Position numbers and translations under genes: made by a program. The notes below the pieces were generated by a model that saw only the letters and a program-made list of their open reading frames with translations, was not told the DNA's origin and did not search any database. Below are positions 16,892-25,813 of a stretch of DNA of 37,030 nt, piece after piece (position 1 is the first letter of the stretch; each line of letters begins with the position of its first letter). This DNA comes from Prevotella sp. (GTDB taxonomy: Bacteria; Bacteroidota; Bacteroidia; Bacteroidales; Bacteroidaceae): positions 1 to 37,030 of the forward strand of contig JAGAWQ010000002.1 in the NCBI GenBank assembly GCA_017941345.1. The letters run 5' to 3'.

Positions 16892-18717
16892 GACTGTTCC
16901 TAACCACATTACTTGTTACGCTTGCCATGCATGCAAGTGCTGACAATTATCTCGACATGGAGCCTGTCACTTTGGAGGTTCCCGAAATGGAAGCCAAGCT
17001 GGTGAAGCTGGATGTCCAACCGGCAGCCTACGTGAATGCCAAGGCTCACAACATGAGCACAACGACAACGACGAACCATTGGAAGCCCGACTTCGATTTC
17101 TTCAAATCAAAGACCAACCCAGGCGTAAAGCCCTATAAGTTTATGGACGACATGACCTTTGTAGGTGTTCCTCTGTTTGTCGCTGGTTTGGCGCTCAAAG
17201 GCGACAAGGCCATGTTCCGTGTCAACAACAAGGATGGGAAGAAGAATACCCAGCTGCTGACCGACTTTAAGACCGGTATCGATGACTACGCACAGTTCTT
17301 AGGCCCTGCTATGGTAGTAGGTCTGAAACTGGGCGGATATGAAGGTCGTAGCGACTGGCCTCGACTGTTAGCCAGTGCTGCTATGGGATATGGTATCATG
17401 GCCGGATTGGTAAACGGCATCAAATACAGCGCTAAGGAGATGCGCCCCGATGGTTCTCAGGCTAATTCATGGCCTTCAGGCCATACGGCAACGGCCTTTG
17501 TGGGTGCTACTTTGCTGCACAAAGAGTACGGACTGACCCGTTCGCCTTGGTTCTCGGTGGCTGGCTACGGTGCAGCTACTGCTACTGGTGTGATGCGCGT
17601 GCTGAACAACCGCCACTGGGTGAGCGACGTGATGTCAGGTGCCGGTATCGGTATTCTGTCTGGTGAGCTGGGTTATGCGCTGTGCGACTTGCTGTTCAAG
17701 GGCAAAGGCCTGCTGCGCAACGACTTGGAGATGGACTTCAACAACCCCACGTTCTTCAGCGTTTCTATGGGTGTCGGACTGGGTACTAAGAATATAGATT
17801 TCGGTGTCGACGACCTGGTGGGCATAGAGCGTTTCAGCGCTAAGGACATAGCAGAAGCCAGAGCTGAAGAAGGCGAGGACGGCAAGGAGAATTTCGAATT
17901 CCGTGCAGCCACCGTAGTAGATGCTGAAGGTGCCTATTTCTTCAACAAATACATCGGTATTGGCGGTCGCCTTCGCGTCAGAGCCATGTCAGCCAAGTCG
18001 TTCGAGCGCTTTACTGACCTGAGCGAGATTGCAGGCCCGGAGATTGATGCATGGGACCAGTTCTACGAATACAGCGGAAAGCCCAAGACTATGGAAGAAG
18101 CTATCAAATGGGACGAGCGCATGTGGGGCGATGACCTGGAAGACGGCCCTGTCACTGACATGAATGCCGTCGTACAGAGCGACCACCTGACTGAGTTCTC
18201 TGCCAGCATCGGACTCTATCTGAACCTCCCGCTGAGCGACCGCTTTGCGCTGGGTACTAAATTCCTCATTGGCCGTTCTATGACTCAGGAGATGGATATT
18301 GACGGCTATGCTACTGGTAAAATCATGAACATGGACCACGATATTACCCTGAAGAATGGTAATATCAGCAGTATAAATATTGAATACCCAACGTCAAGAG
18401 GCGACTATGAGTACAATTGGGACTACATGACGCTCGGCGGTAACAACAGCACCACATGGGGCACAGGCCTGTCGCTGACCTATCGTTACAAGTCCAATTT
18501 CTCGTGGAAGGTGTTCATTGACTACGACTACACCAAGAAAGACTTCACCCTGAAGTACGATCCGCTGGGCTACATGCGTTCAGCGCTGACCAAGGAGTCG
18601 TACGTGCTGGCTCAGAACATAGAAACCCTCAACCCCTATCTGACTGCGATGGAGTATAAGAAGACTAAGAAGATGAACTACGTCACCCTCGGTCTGTCAT
18701 TCCTCGTAAACCTCTAA
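16888..18717 (+). CDS. PAP2-family phosphatase with C-terminal outer-membrane-barrel-like region
   Basis: The 609-residue protein has a signal peptide (MRLFLTTLLVTLAMHASA). The acid phosphatase signature of the PAP2 superfamily is complete: K-x6-RP (Lys179, Arg186-Pro187), PSGH (196-199) and R-x5-H-x3-D (Arg237, His243, Asp247). Such enzymes dephosphorylate lipids or lipid A in the envelope. After about residue 270 the sequence becomes beta-rich and Gly/Asp/aromatic-rich, with repeated amphipathic strands (FSASIGLYLNLPLSDRFALG, WGTGLSLTYRYKSN). It ends in a hydrophobic strand (YVTLGLSFLVNL). This suggests a C-terminal outer-membrane barrel. I start at the ATG at 16888; an upstream TTG lies inside the promoter. 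It is first in a cluster running to 22989. Confidence 0.85.
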   Translation: MRLFLTTLLVTLAMHASADNYLDMEPVTLEVPEMEAKLVKLDVQPAAYVNAKAHNMSTTTTTNHWKPDFDFFKSKTNPGVKPYKFMDDMTFVGVPLFVAGLALKGDKAMFRVNNKDGKKNTQLLTDFKTGIDDYAQFLGPAMVVGLKLGGYEGRSDWPRLLASAAMGYGIMAGLVNGIKYSAKEMRPDGSQANSWPSGHTATAFVGATLLHKEYGLTRSPWFSVAGYGAATATGVMRVLNNRHWVSDVMSGAGIGILSGELGYALCDLLFKGKGLLRNDLEMDFNNPTFFSVSMGVGLGTKNIDFGVDDLVGIERFSAKDIAEARAEEGEDGKENFEFRAATVVDAEGAYFFNKYIGIGGRLRVRAMSAKSFERFTDLSEIAGPEIDAWDQFYEYSGKPKTMEEAIKWDERMWGDDLEDGPVTDMNAVVQSDHLTEFSASIGLYLNLPLSDRFALGTKFLIGRSMTQEMDIDGYATGKIMNMDHDITLKNGNISSINIEYPTSRGDYEYNWDYMTLGGNNSTTWGTGLSLTYRYKSNFSWKVFIDYDYTKKDFTLKYDPLGYMRSALTKESYVLAQNIETLNPYLTAMEYKKTKKMNYVTLGLSFLVNL

Positions 18718-18723
18718 ACAAAG

Positions 18724-19275
18724 ATGACAACCAACGAGAAAACCAACGCCCAGTTCGAACAGGTGATACAGGAATGCCGCTCCCTGTTTGAGAAGAAGCT
18801 CCACGACTATGGAGCTTCGTGGCGCATTCTTCGTCCTCAGTCGCTTACCGACCAGCTGTTCATCAAGGCTAAACGCATCCGTTCGCTGGAAATCAAGAAA
18901 GAATCGCTGGTGGGCGAGGGCATCCGTCCTGAATTTGTGGCACTTATCAACTATGGCATTGTGGGCTTGATACAGATATACAACGGCTTTGCCGATACCG
19001 TCGACAAGACCAACGAAGAGGCCATGAAGCTGTACGACCAATATGCACATGAGGCGCTGGAGCTGATGAAGCGCAAGAACCACGACTACGACGAGGCGTG
19101 GCGCGGCATGCGTGTCAGTTCATACACCGATTTCATCCTGACCAAGATTGAGCGCATCAAGGAGATAGAGAATCTTGGGGGTGACACCTTGGTCAGCGAA
19201 GGCATTGATGCCAATTACATGGACATCATCAATTATGCTGTGTTCGGCTGCATCAAGCTGAGCGAAGAGAGGTGA
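18724..19275 (+). CDS. DUF1599 domain protein, internally duplicated
   Basis: A 183-residue soluble protein of the DUF1599 family, whose function is not established to my knowledge; an association with nucleotide metabolism or modification has been suggested. The sequence is two repeats: [17 protein letters not shown]...SLVGEGI near residues 24-68, and [17 protein letters not shown]...TLVSEGI near 118-162. Each keeps an HDY-x2-(A/S)W core and ends in a hydrophobic helix ([20 protein letters not shown]). It starts 6 bp after the phosphatase stop, and its own stop overlaps the next start (GTGA). The order DUF1599, DoxX-like, tpiA, SPOR, folE is, from memory, common in Bacteroidales. Confidence 0.85.
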   Translation: MTTNEKTNAQFEQVIQECRSLFEKKLHDYGASWRILRPQSLTDQLFIKAKRIRSLEIKKESLVGEGIRPEFVALINYGIVGLIQIYNGFADTVDKTNEEAMKLYDQYAHEALELMKRKNHDYDEAWRGMRVSSYTDFILTKIERIKEIENLGGDTLVSEGIDANYMDIINYAVFGCIKLSEER

Positions 19276-21218
19276 GAAAAGTTATAGTAAATATCGCCCG
19301 TCTGGTGCTGGCCATCGTCCTGATTCTCTCAGGATTCGTGAAAGCCATCGACCCGCTGGGCACACAATATAAGATAGCCGATTATCTGGAAGCGCTGCAC
19401 TTGGGTCAGTATGCTCCAGACATGATGACGCTGGGCGCAGCCATCTTGCTGTCGGCTTTCGAATTCGGTACGGGCATCTGTCTGCTCTTTGCCATCCGCC
19501 GCCGTCTGGTGTCGCGACTGGTATTGCTGATGATGCTCATCATGACGACGCTGACGCTATGGCTGGCTTTGGCCAATCCCATTAGCGACTGCGGGTGTTT
19601 CGGTGATGCTGTGGTGCTGACCAACTGGCAGACGTTCTGGAAGAATGTGGTGCTGCTTGTGTTGGCCATCATAGTCAGGAAGTGGCCGTTGGAGATGATG
19701 CGGTTCGTGTCACGCAGCAATCAATGGATTGTCACCAACTACTCGGCCCTGTTCATCATCCTCGTGTCAGGCTGGTCGCTTTACGACCTACCCTACTTCG
19801 ACTTCCGTCCCTACCATATCGGTACCGACCTGCGCAAGGGATGGCAGCAGATGATGGAAGGCCAGGAGTCTCCCTATGCCGATTTCTTCATCGAGCGTAA
19901 CGACAATGGCAACGACATTACCGACTCTGTGTTCAACAGCCGAGGTTACACCTTCCTGCTGGTATCGCCACATCTGGAGAAGGCCGACGACAGCCAGTTA
20001 GACCGTATCAACGAGCTGTTCGAGTATGCTGACGATATGGGCTATCCGTTCTATTGTCTGACAGCCAGCGGACGGAAAGGTATCTACCGCTGGCAGGACA
20101 TTACAGGAGCCGAATACCCGTTCTGCCAGACCGACGAGACCGTGTTGCGCACCATCATCCGCAGCAATCCAGGACTGCTATTGCTCAAAGATGGAGTGAT
20201 TATCGGCAAATGGAGCCACAACAACCTGCCTGTGATTGAGGCTGAGAAGGACAGTCAGCCACTGGAAAAACATTCGTTCGGTCAAATGCCCGACGACTCA
20301 GTGGCACAGAAGATACTGCTTATCCTGCTGTGGTACGTGCTCCCGCTCGTGGTGCTCACGATTGCCGACAGATTGTGGACGTGGTCGCGCTGGATTCGCA
20401 AAGAAGAGTCTAAACAAAAGAACAAGATACAACAATTATTTAACAAAAAGAAAACTATGAGAAAGAAGATTGTAGCAGGCAACTGGAAGATGAACCTGAA
20501 CCTGCAAGAAGGCGTTGCTCTGGCTAAAGAGCTGACAGAAGCCTTGAAGGCTGAGAAACCCAATTGTGACGTTGTCATCTGCACACCGTTCATCCACCTG
20601 GCCTCTGTGGCTAACGTTTTGGAGGGTAGTGTCATCGGTCTGGGTGCAGAGAACTGCGCTGACAAGGAGAAAGGTGCCTACACTGGCGAGGTAAGTGCTG
20701 AGATGGTGAAGTCTACGGGTGCCCAATACGTTATTCTCGGCCACTCTGAGCGCCGTGAGTATTACAAGGAGACTCCTGAGATTCTGAAAGAAAAGGTACA
20801 GTTAGCCTTGAAGAATGGCCTGAAGGTTATCTTCTGCATCGGTGAGACACTGGCCGAGCGCGAGGCTAACAAGCAGAACGAGGTGGTTAAGGCAGAACTC
20901 GAGGGTTCTGTATTCAACCTCAGCGAGGCAGACTTCCGTCAGATTATCATTGCCTACGAGCCCATCTGGGCCATTGGTACCGGTAAGACCGCTACTGCTG
21001 AGCAGGCTGAGGAGATTCACGCCTATATCCGTTCTATCGTTGCCGAGAAGTATGGCCAGGCTGTTGCTGACGATACCAGCATCCTGTATGGTGGCTCTTG
21101 CAAGGCCAGCAATGCTCCTGAGTTGTTTGCCAAGGCCGACATCGACGGTGGACTCATCGGCGGCGCTTCGCTCAAGTGCGCAGACTTCAAGGGCATCATT
21201 GATGCTTGGAAGAAATGA
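19272..21218 (+). CDS. continuous frame: BT_3928-type DoxX/MauE-like membrane protein joined to triose-phosphate isomerase
   Basis: From the GTG at 19272 the frame runs 648 codons without a stop. Residues 1-395 form a membrane protein. Helices lie at about 5-25, 52-74, 80-102, 121-138 and 153-172. The CGCFG motif (107-111) is as in MauE/DoxX redox proteins. A periplasmic thioredoxin-like domain follows (about 180-335, [10 protein letters not shown]), then a last helix (347-366) with a basic cytoplasmic tail. Residues 396-648 are a complete triose-phosphate isomerase. In relatives these are, to my knowledge, two genes. The junction is A-rich like an intergenic leader (20411-20456). Either the stop was lost and a fusion is made, or both proteins are made by internal initiation. 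The predicted topology puts the isomerase in the cytoplasm, so a fusion is physically possible. Confidence 0.65.
   Translation: MRKVIVNIARLVLAIVLILSGFVKAIDPLGTQYKIADYLEALHLGQYAPDMMTLGAAILLSAFEFGTGICLLFAIRRRLVSRLVLLMMLIMTTLTLWLALANPISDCGCFGDAVVLTNWQTFWKNVVLLVLAIIVRKWPLEMMRFVSRSNQWIVTNYSALFIILVSGWSLYDLPYFDFRPYHIGTDLRKGWQQMMEGQESPYADFFIERNDNGNDITDSVFNSRGYTFLLVSPHLEKADDSQLDRINELFEYADDMGYPFYCLTASGRKGIYRWQDITGAEYPFCQTDETVLRTIIRSNPGLLLLKDGVIIGKWSHNNLPVIEAEKDSQPLEKHSFGQMPDDSVAQKILLILLWYVLPLVVLTIADRLWTWSRWIRKEESKQKNKIQQLFNKKKTMRKKIVAGNWKMNLNLQEGVALAKELTEALKAEKPNCDVVICTPFIHLASVANVLEGSVIGLGAENCADKEKGAYTGEVSAEMVKSTGAQYVILGHSERREYYKETPEILKEKVQLALKNGLKVIFCIGETLAEREANKQNEVVKAELEGSVFNLSEADFRQIIIAYEPIWAIGTGKTATAEQAEEIHAYIRSIVAEKYGQAVADDTSILYGGSCKASNAPELFAKADIDGGLIGGASLKCADFKGIIDAWKK
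20457..21218 (+). CDS. tpiA: triose-phosphate isomerase (from internal ATG)
   Basis: Interconverts dihydroxyacetone phosphate and glyceraldehyde-3-phosphate in glycolysis. Starting at the ATG at 20457 the product has 253 residues, normal for the family. The first residues, [13 protein letters not shown], are the expected N-terminus. Catalytic Lys11 (NWKMN), His96 (GHSERR) and Glu168 ([12 protein letters not shown]) and the phosphate-binding loops (GGSCK, LIGGASL) are all present. The sequence before the ATG (acaaaaagaaaact) looks like a typical A-rich Bacteroidetes translation start, favouring internal initiation. The upstream membrane-protein frame enters without a stop. The 3' end overlaps the SPOR gene by four bases. 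Confidence 0.8.
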   Translation: MRKKIVAGNWKMNLNLQEGVALAKELTEALKAEKPNCDVVICTPFIHLASVANVLEGSVIGLGAENCADKEKGAYTGEVSAEMVKSTGAQYVILGHSERREYYKETPEILKEKVQLALKNGLKVIFCIGETLAEREANKQNEVVKAELEGSVFNLSEADFRQIIIAYEPIWAIGTGKTATAEQAEEIHAYIRSIVAEKYGQAVADDTSILYGGSCKASNAPELFAKADIDGGLIGGASLKCADFKGIIDAWKK

Positions 21219-21796
21219 GACGTCTCATCACCATATTCATTCTGTGTATCGGCATCTTCACAAATGCCGATGCTCAGACTTTCACCCAGCGCATCCAGAA
21301 GAAGATTGCCGGACAAGGCGTTGTGACGATTCATGAGGACTCGCTCATTGACCAGTTAGTCAACTCTGCAACACTTGGCATCAAATCATCAGGACAGGCC
21401 GTCAAGCCCAACCCTGTTGTCCAGCATAACCAGCCAAGTCATAGCAGTCAGACCACCCCAGCGAGTCCAACTAATCCAACATCTACTGTAACGCCAGACA
21501 CCACCGACACCGGCAAGAAGCTCATGCATGGCGTCAAGGTTAACGGCTTTCGTGTTCAAGCCTTTGCAGGAGGCAACTCACGTGTTGACCGCCAAAAGGC
21601 TGAGCAGATAGGTAACGACATCAAAGCACACTTCAGCAATGTGCCCGTCTATGTCCATTTCTACTCACCACGCTGGATTTGCCGAGTGGGCAACTATCGC
21701 ACTTACGAAGAGGCTCACCAGATGCTGGTAAGCCTGCGTAATCTTGGCTATACGCAAGCCACTATCGTTAAGGGAAAAATAACCGTAGCATACTAA
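21215..21796 (+). CDS. SPOR domain protein, exported
   Basis: The 193-residue product has a signal peptide ([20 protein letters not shown]), then a Thr/Pro/Ser-rich linker (about residues 65-105). A C-terminal SPOR domain covers about 115-190 ([23 protein letters not shown]...[23 protein letters not shown]). SPOR domains bind denuded glycan strands of peptidoglycan, so a periplasmic cell-wall or division-site role is likely. The ATG at 21215 overlaps the tpiA stop (ATGA). A TTG nine bases earlier is less likely. Confidence 0.88.
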   Translation: MRRLITIFILCIGIFTNADAQTFTQRIQKKIAGQGVVTIHEDSLIDQLVNSATLGIKSSGQAVKPNPVVQHNQPSHSSQTTPASPTNPTSTVTPDTTDTGKKLMHGVKVNGFRVQAFAGGNSRVDRQKAEQIGNDIKAHFSNVPVYVHFYSPRWICRVGNYRTYEEAHQMLVSLRNLGYTQATIVKGKITVAY

Positions 21797-21803
21797 AGAC
21801 ACC

Positions 21804-22388
21804 GTGTACCCAGAAAACGAAATATTCAGAGAAGGACTCGACCAGTTAGCCGACCACTACAAGCAGGTGCTTACCTTATTGGGCGAGAATCCCGAACGCG
21901 AGGGACTGCAGAAGACCCCTATGCGTGTAGCAAAAGCCATGCAAGTGCTGACACGCGGCTATGAGATGGATGCTCACAAAGTGCTGACCGATGCTTTGTT
22001 CAAGGAAGACTACTCACAAATGGTCATTGTCAAGGACATCGACTTTTTCTCGCTTTGCGAACATCACATGCTGCCTTTCTATGGAAAGGTTCATGTGGCC
22101 TATATTCCCAACGGATACATCACGGGGCTCTCTAAGATAGCCCGTGTCGTCGACATCTATAGCCACAGGTTGCAAGTTCAGGAGCGCATGACACTGCAAA
22201 TCAAGGAGTGCATCCAACAGACACTGCACCCCCTTGGTGTCATGGTAGTCGTCGAAGCCCGGCACATGTGCATGCAGATGCGCGGCGTAGAAAAGCAGAA
22301 CAGCATTACCACAACCAGCGATTTCAGCGGAGCTTTCAATCAGGCTAAGACCCGTCAGGAATTCATGAACCTTATTCGTAAAAGTTAA
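21804..22388 (+). CDS. folE: GTP cyclohydrolase I
   Basis: Converts GTP to 7,8-dihydroneopterin triphosphate, the first step of folate synthesis. The 194-residue product has the zinc ligands Cys85 and His88 (LCEHH) and Cys156 (RHMCMQMRG). The TPMRVAKAM helix and the [23 protein letters not shown] signature are also present. Length is normal. The start is GTG (21804), 7 bp after the SPOR stop. Confidence 0.96.
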   Translation: MYPENEIFREGLDQLADHYKQVLTLLGENPEREGLQKTPMRVAKAMQVLTRGYEMDAHKVLTDALFKEDYSQMVIVKDIDFFSLCEHHMLPFYGKVHVAYIPNGYITGLSKIARVVDIYSHRLQVQERMTLQIKECIQQTLHPLGVMVVVEARHMCMQMRGVEKQNSITTTSDFSGAFNQAKTRQEFMNLIRKS

Positions 22389-22416
22389 AAGATAAAAGCT
22401 AAAAGTTAAAAGGCAA
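22389..22416 (+). repeat. A-rich short-period spacer repeat
   Basis: The gap between folE and the next gene is a run of units such as GTTAAAAG, ATAAAAG, CTAAAAG and GTTAAAAG, period 7-8. It resembles the low-complexity spacers at 13408-13447 and 3740-3861. Confidence 0.55.
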
Positions 22417-22989
22417 ATGGAGCAATTCAACAGAAACACTTACAAAAAGCAGAACCTCTCCCAGGAATTCTTCCATAGCTGTCTGGGAAAAATCATTATC
22501 CTCGCCGTGGTAGGCATCATACTGGCCATTACGGCTATTATGACGGTACCCACTGAAGAATTCACGATGACGGAGACAGAAGACAATGTGCGTCAGTGTC
22601 TACAAGACAACGACAGCATCAAAGGCGACATCATCGACGAGATGGTTTGGAACATCGGACGCACCTTCACCCAGGCTGATTCTGCACTCGACAACAAGGA
22701 AGTGCTGGAAGCCTGCTGGAAGTATAACAAGATAGAGACCTACCGCCATACGTTCTACAGCACTGCCCGAATCCGCAACAACACACATACAGAGGGTGTG
22801 CGCGTAGGCTTCGGCATCTTTGGTATTGTCATCTCTACCGTCTATTACAGCGACTTGGTCATGAACCTCGGTCCTGTACGCGGCAAGTACAACCAGCGGC
22901 TCATACAAGACGTGGCTGTTCCCGACGAATACATCGGTGACAACCCCAACATCAAGCCGTATCATTACAAAGGAAATCCCGACGATTAA
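22417..22989 (+). CDS. single-pass membrane protein of unknown function
   Basis: I do not recognise this 190-residue protein. It has a short basic N-terminus, one membrane helix (about residues 24-44, KIIILAVVGIILAITAIM) and a soluble part that would face the periplasm if the helix is a signal anchor. The soluble part starts VPTEEF and includes an acidic helix (TETEDNVRQCLQDND). A second hydrophobic stretch near residues 128-142 (VGFGIFGIVISTVYY) may be a re-entrant or membrane segment. It is last in the cluster and its stop lies in the stem of the terminator. The N-terminal pattern (helix, VPTEEF, DN repeat) faintly recalls small stress-type membrane proteins, but I make no functional claim. 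Confidence 0.7.
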   Translation: MEQFNRNTYKKQNLSQEFFHSCLGKIIILAVVGIILAITAIMTVPTEEFTMTETEDNVRQCLQDNDSIKGDIIDEMVWNIGRTFTQADSALDNKEVLEACWKYNKIETYRHTFYSTARIRNNTHTEGVRVGFGIFGIVISTVYYSDLVMNLGPVRGKYNQRLIQDVAVPDEYIGDNPNIKPYHYKGNPDD

Positions 22990-23004
22990 GCCGGGATTTT
23001 CTTT
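22974..23004 (+). terminator. intrinsic terminator after the plus-strand cluster
   Basis: Arms AAATCCCG (22974-22981) and CGGGATTT (22992-22999) enclose a 10-nt loop and are followed by a T-rich tail (ttttcttttt). The stop codon of the last gene lies in the loop. It also separates the cluster from the convergent ROK gene. Confidence 0.8.
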
Positions 23005-23014
23005 TTCTATTGCT

Positions 23015-23998
23015 CTATTTAAATAAGGAATATTCTGGTACCTCCCATGCCAGGGCACTAGCGCCCAGCACGTCGCGCTCGCGGTCGTTCAGTTCTGATA
23101 CCAGTATTTTAACCTTTCCACGCATGTTACCGAAGATGTGGCTTTCGAACGATTCACAGAGCGGGTCGAACAGCCAATGGCCCGCATGCGACACACCACC
23201 CGTGAAAATGATTGCCTCCGGATTGACAATAGCCGCATAGTTAGCCAAGCCGATACCTAACATATAGCCCGTGCGGCGGAAAGTCTCAATAGCCAGCGCA
23301 TCACCGGCATCACAGAACTCCTTGATGACACGAGGCGTCAACTGCTCGGCCTGTCGCATAAACGAGGGCTCGTCCGACTGCTCCATCACCTCTTGGGCGG
23401 TTTGGAAGATACCCGCCGCCGCGACGTATGCCTCCAGACACCCCTTTCTGCCACAGCCGCATTCGCGTCCTTGGTCTATCAGACAGGTATGACCGAACTC
23501 GCCGGCATAGCCGTTGACGCCTTCGTGTGAATGTCCCTCAGAGAAGAAACAACTGCCCAGTCCCACACCGAGACTGATGACAATAAAGTTTTTCATGCCG
23601 TGTGCCGAACCATACATCTTCTCACCTAAAGCCGACGAGTGGGCGTCATTGCCCAAAGCAACGGCGAGTCCAAGGCGGTCGCGCATCATAGCCTGCAGAG
23701 GAATCATTCCCTTCCAAGGCAGATTGGCGGCATTCTCAATACAGCCCGTTATCACACTGGCACTCGGAGCGCTGATACCAATACTGCGAATATTCTCGTA
23801 GCCGCCATTCTCCTCAGCCAGCATCATGATTTCCTCAGTCAACTTAGCCACAAACAAGTTGATGTCCAAGTAGTCTGACGTATCAAAATAACTGTGGGCT
23901 ATAATATTTCCGCGAACGTCTACGATAGCAATTGTAGTACGCGCATTACTGATGTCCACTCCGACAACTCTCCGCTTAATATTACTGGTGTTCTGCAT
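23015..23998 (-). CDS. ROK family sugar kinase/regulator-like protein
   Basis: A 327-residue ROK protein. It has the phosphate-1 ATP loop (VGVDISNARTTIAIVD) and the sugar-binding/catalytic GNDAHSSALGE (Asp118). The zinc site is His170 with CGCGRKGC (Cys180, Cys182, Cys187), and the adenosine loop is FTGG. No N-terminal DNA-binding helix-turn-helix is present, so a kinase (glucokinase-like or N-acetyl-hexosamine kinase) is more likely than a repressor. The specificity-related ENDAN motif is changed to GNDAH. It follows the isomerase-like gene by 58 bp in the same direction but has its own promoter there. The first six residues are unconserved; the ATG at 23998 is supported by that promoter. 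Confidence 0.87.
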   Translation of the reverse strand: MQNTSNIKRRVVGVDISNARTTIAIVDVRGNIIAHSYFDTSDYLDINLFVAKLTEEIMMLAEENGGYENIRSIGISAPSASVITGCIENAANLPWKGMIPLQAMMRDRLGLAVALGNDAHSSALGEKMYGSAHGMKNFIVISLGVGLGSCFFSEGHSHEGVNGYAGEFGHTCLIDQGRECGCGRKGCLEAYVAAAGIFQTAQEVMEQSDEPSFMRQAEQLTPRVIKEFCDAGDALAIETFRRTGYMLGIGLANYAAIVNPEAIIFTGGVSHAGHWLFDPLCESFESHIFGNMRGKVKILVSELNDRERDVLGASALAWEVPEYSLFK

Positions 23999-24020
23999 AC
24001 TATGAGTATATTGTGATATG

Positions 24021-24052
24021 CAAAAGTAGCAATTTTACTGATGACTTCCAAA
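24021..24052 (-). promoter_or_regulatory. promoter of the ROK kinase gene
   Basis: On the minus strand TTTG (24049-24052), a 20-bp spacer and TACTTTTG (24021-24028) match the Bacteroidetes promoter. It lies between the isomerase-like stop (24057) and the ROK ATG (23998). Confidence 0.7.
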
Positions 24053-24056
24053 TGTT

Positions 24057-25292
24057 TTAATTACTTTTTTGAAATTCAGCGGCAGAAAAATATATTATCT
24101 TTACGAGTTGTTCTAAGAGCGCTTTATGGTGTCCTGGCAAGATGATGTGATGATTCCCGATGGGTTCCGTCAGGAAATACGAGGTCTTGCTGGGGTCAGC
24201 GAGACGTATCACCTGCTGCGTCCTGCACAAGTCCGGTTTTGACTGATTCCTCACCAGTTCGCCTTCTTCTATGAAACTGCGGGAAAGATTGCCCGACACT
24301 TTGAAAATGGTCACAGGTCCCTCTTTCATATAGCCTCGGATGCCCACACCGATACCTGACTCAAAATGGGTGTCATACTCGTACCGCTCCACCATATTGA
24401 ATGGTATGGTGCAATGGGCAAACAGCATTTCTCCCGTCTCTGGGTCGATGCTGGCAGGATTGGCCTGAAAACCGCTGACACCCATGGCGGCCTGTGCCAT
24501 CTTCATCGAGAGCATGGCTGGCACGTCACCTTCACACCCTGCTATCATACCCTCGGCATTGAACTTAGCCAACGCCAGACAGCCTGTGTTTCTGACCGCA
24601 GTCAGCAGGTCGAAGCAACGAAGGGTGAAGCCTTGCAGGGCGTGACGCTCCACCACCGTCTTGAGTGCCTGATATATTTGGTTGGCCCCTGGCAGTGCTG
24701 CCTTGATGGCCTCCGTCGGAGCCTGCTCTTGCGGCTCTTCAAGTGGCGTTCGCTTGATTTCGTCCAACAGCTCCTGCATCGGAATGTCTAAAAGGTCTAT
24801 GCCCAGTCGTTCTTTGACCTTCTCCTTGTCCGCATGGCTTGAAATCAGCCAGTCAGAAGGTGAGCCAATGATTCCCAGCCTACAACCGTTCAGTAGGTTC
24901 CTGGCCTCGCTTGCCTTTTCCAGCAGACTGATTCGTTTTGATATGTACTCTGCACTTCCATGAATAATCTCCCCCTGATATCCCTCTTGCCGGAGAAAAG
25001 AGAGTATCTCCATTGAGGCAGCGAGCGAGTTGCTCTTGCCAGAAGTCAACAGATAAAACGGACGGCTGGACTTTGCCAACAGGTCGGGGAGCAACCGCTT
25101 GAAAATGCCCTCAGTTCCCCCTGTCCGAACATAAATCAGGTCCAGCGCATGAGTGCCATAGTCTGAATAGTCGCCGCCCTTGAAATCATAGCTAATATGC
25201 AGGCTACCCAAAAACTCTTCGGTTACTGAGCCAACAGCCTTCTCGTCATGCAATTCCGACGTAAGTGTATAAATCGCGATGTTCAACTGCAT
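24057..25292 (-). CDS. L-fucose/L-arabinose isomerase-like protein
   Basis: The 411-residue product has the N-terminal Rossmann-like halves and C-terminal barrel of the fucose/arabinose isomerase fold. NTGCLALAKFNAEGMIAGCEGDVPAML in the central part carries the CEGD segment, and LFAHCTIPFNMV supplies the conserved HC. Substrate and even catalytic activity are uncertain: many members of this family in Bacteroidetes are uncharacterised and shorter than true FucI (about 590 residues). I start at the ATG at 25292, 2 bp after the stop of the PPC gene; a TTG at 25310 inside that gene is unlikely. The tight spacing indicates one transcript with the PPC protein. Confidence 0.72.
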   Translation of the reverse strand: MQLNIAIYTLTSELHDEKAVGSVTEEFLGSLHISYDFKGGDYSDYGTHALDLIYVRTGGTEGIFKRLLPDLLAKSSRPFYLLTSGKSNSLAASMEILSFLRQEGYQGEIIHGSAEYISKRISLLEKASEARNLLNGCRLGIIGSPSDWLISSHADKEKVKERLGIDLLDIPMQELLDEIKRTPLEEPQEQAPTEAIKAALPGANQIYQALKTVVERHALQGFTLRCFDLLTAVRNTGCLALAKFNAEGMIAGCEGDVPAMLSMKMAQAAMGVSGFQANPASIDPETGEMLFAHCTIPFNMVERYEYDTHFESGIGVGIRGYMKEGPVTIFKVSGNLSRSFIEEGELVRNQSKPDLCRTQQVIRLADPSKTSYFLTEPIGNHHIILPGHHKALLEQLVKIIYFSAAEFQKSN

Positions 25293-25294
25293 GT

Positions 25295-25732
25295 CTATTT
25301 GAAATTCCAAAATCCGGTGCCAGTCTCAGGGTCAAACTTTCTGCCGATGGAACCACCAACAGTTGGACGTAGCTCAATCTCGGCAGTATAGAGTACCGTT
25401 GTGGATTTCAGATGACCGCCGGCCATTCCGTGCTGACCGTCCTTCTTGAACGAGAACAGGGCGTGGGTATGATGATAAAGCTGGCCGTCGTCAGCAGAAA
25501 CCAGGTCACCATTGAGGGAGACCAGTTCGAGCATCCCCTCCAACCGTTCAGTCTCAAAACTGCCTGTGTCAGGGATAAACACCTGCAGTTCGGCACTCTT
25601 GCAGCCACCGATGCCGGAGAAAACAGCCGACGGGATGGATTCTTTACGGCAGACCTCGAGGATATTGCTGATGATTTCATCTCCCCGGTCCATTCTCACA
25701 TAATACGTTTCGCCAATCTTTTTGTATTCCAT
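25295..25732 (-). CDS. PPC/DUF296 domain protein
   Basis: A 145-residue single-domain protein of the PPC (DUF296) family. The fold is found alone in bacteria and joined to AT-hooks in plants. Visible family marks are the N-terminal strand YYVRMDRGDEIISNILEVC, the SGIGGCKSAELQVF turn and the histidine cluster LYHHTHALFSF...GGHLKS. The histidines bind metal in solved bacterial structures. Bacterial function is not known. No AT-hook is present. It is the first gene of a pair with the isomerase-like gene, diverging from the GPx fusion. A TAACTTTA box (25784-25791, minus) is a weak promoter candidate. Confidence 0.85.
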   Translation of the reverse strand: MEYKKIGETYYVRMDRGDEIISNILEVCRKESIPSAVFSGIGGCKSAELQVFIPDTGSFETERLEGMLELVSLNGDLVSADDGQLYHHTHALFSFKKDGQHGMAGGHLKSTTVLYTAEIELRPTVGGSIGRKFDPETGTGFWNFK

Positions 25733-25813
25733 GATTAATTATTTTACAATTGCCCTTGTGTATAATCACCTGCAATTTGGCGGTAAAGTTACGAAAAATC
25801 GAGGGAAATGTTG

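Noticed and set aside
16849..18717. PAP2 gene starting from TTG at 16849
   Set aside because: The TTG lies inside the -7 box. The ATG at 16888 gives a clean signal peptide.
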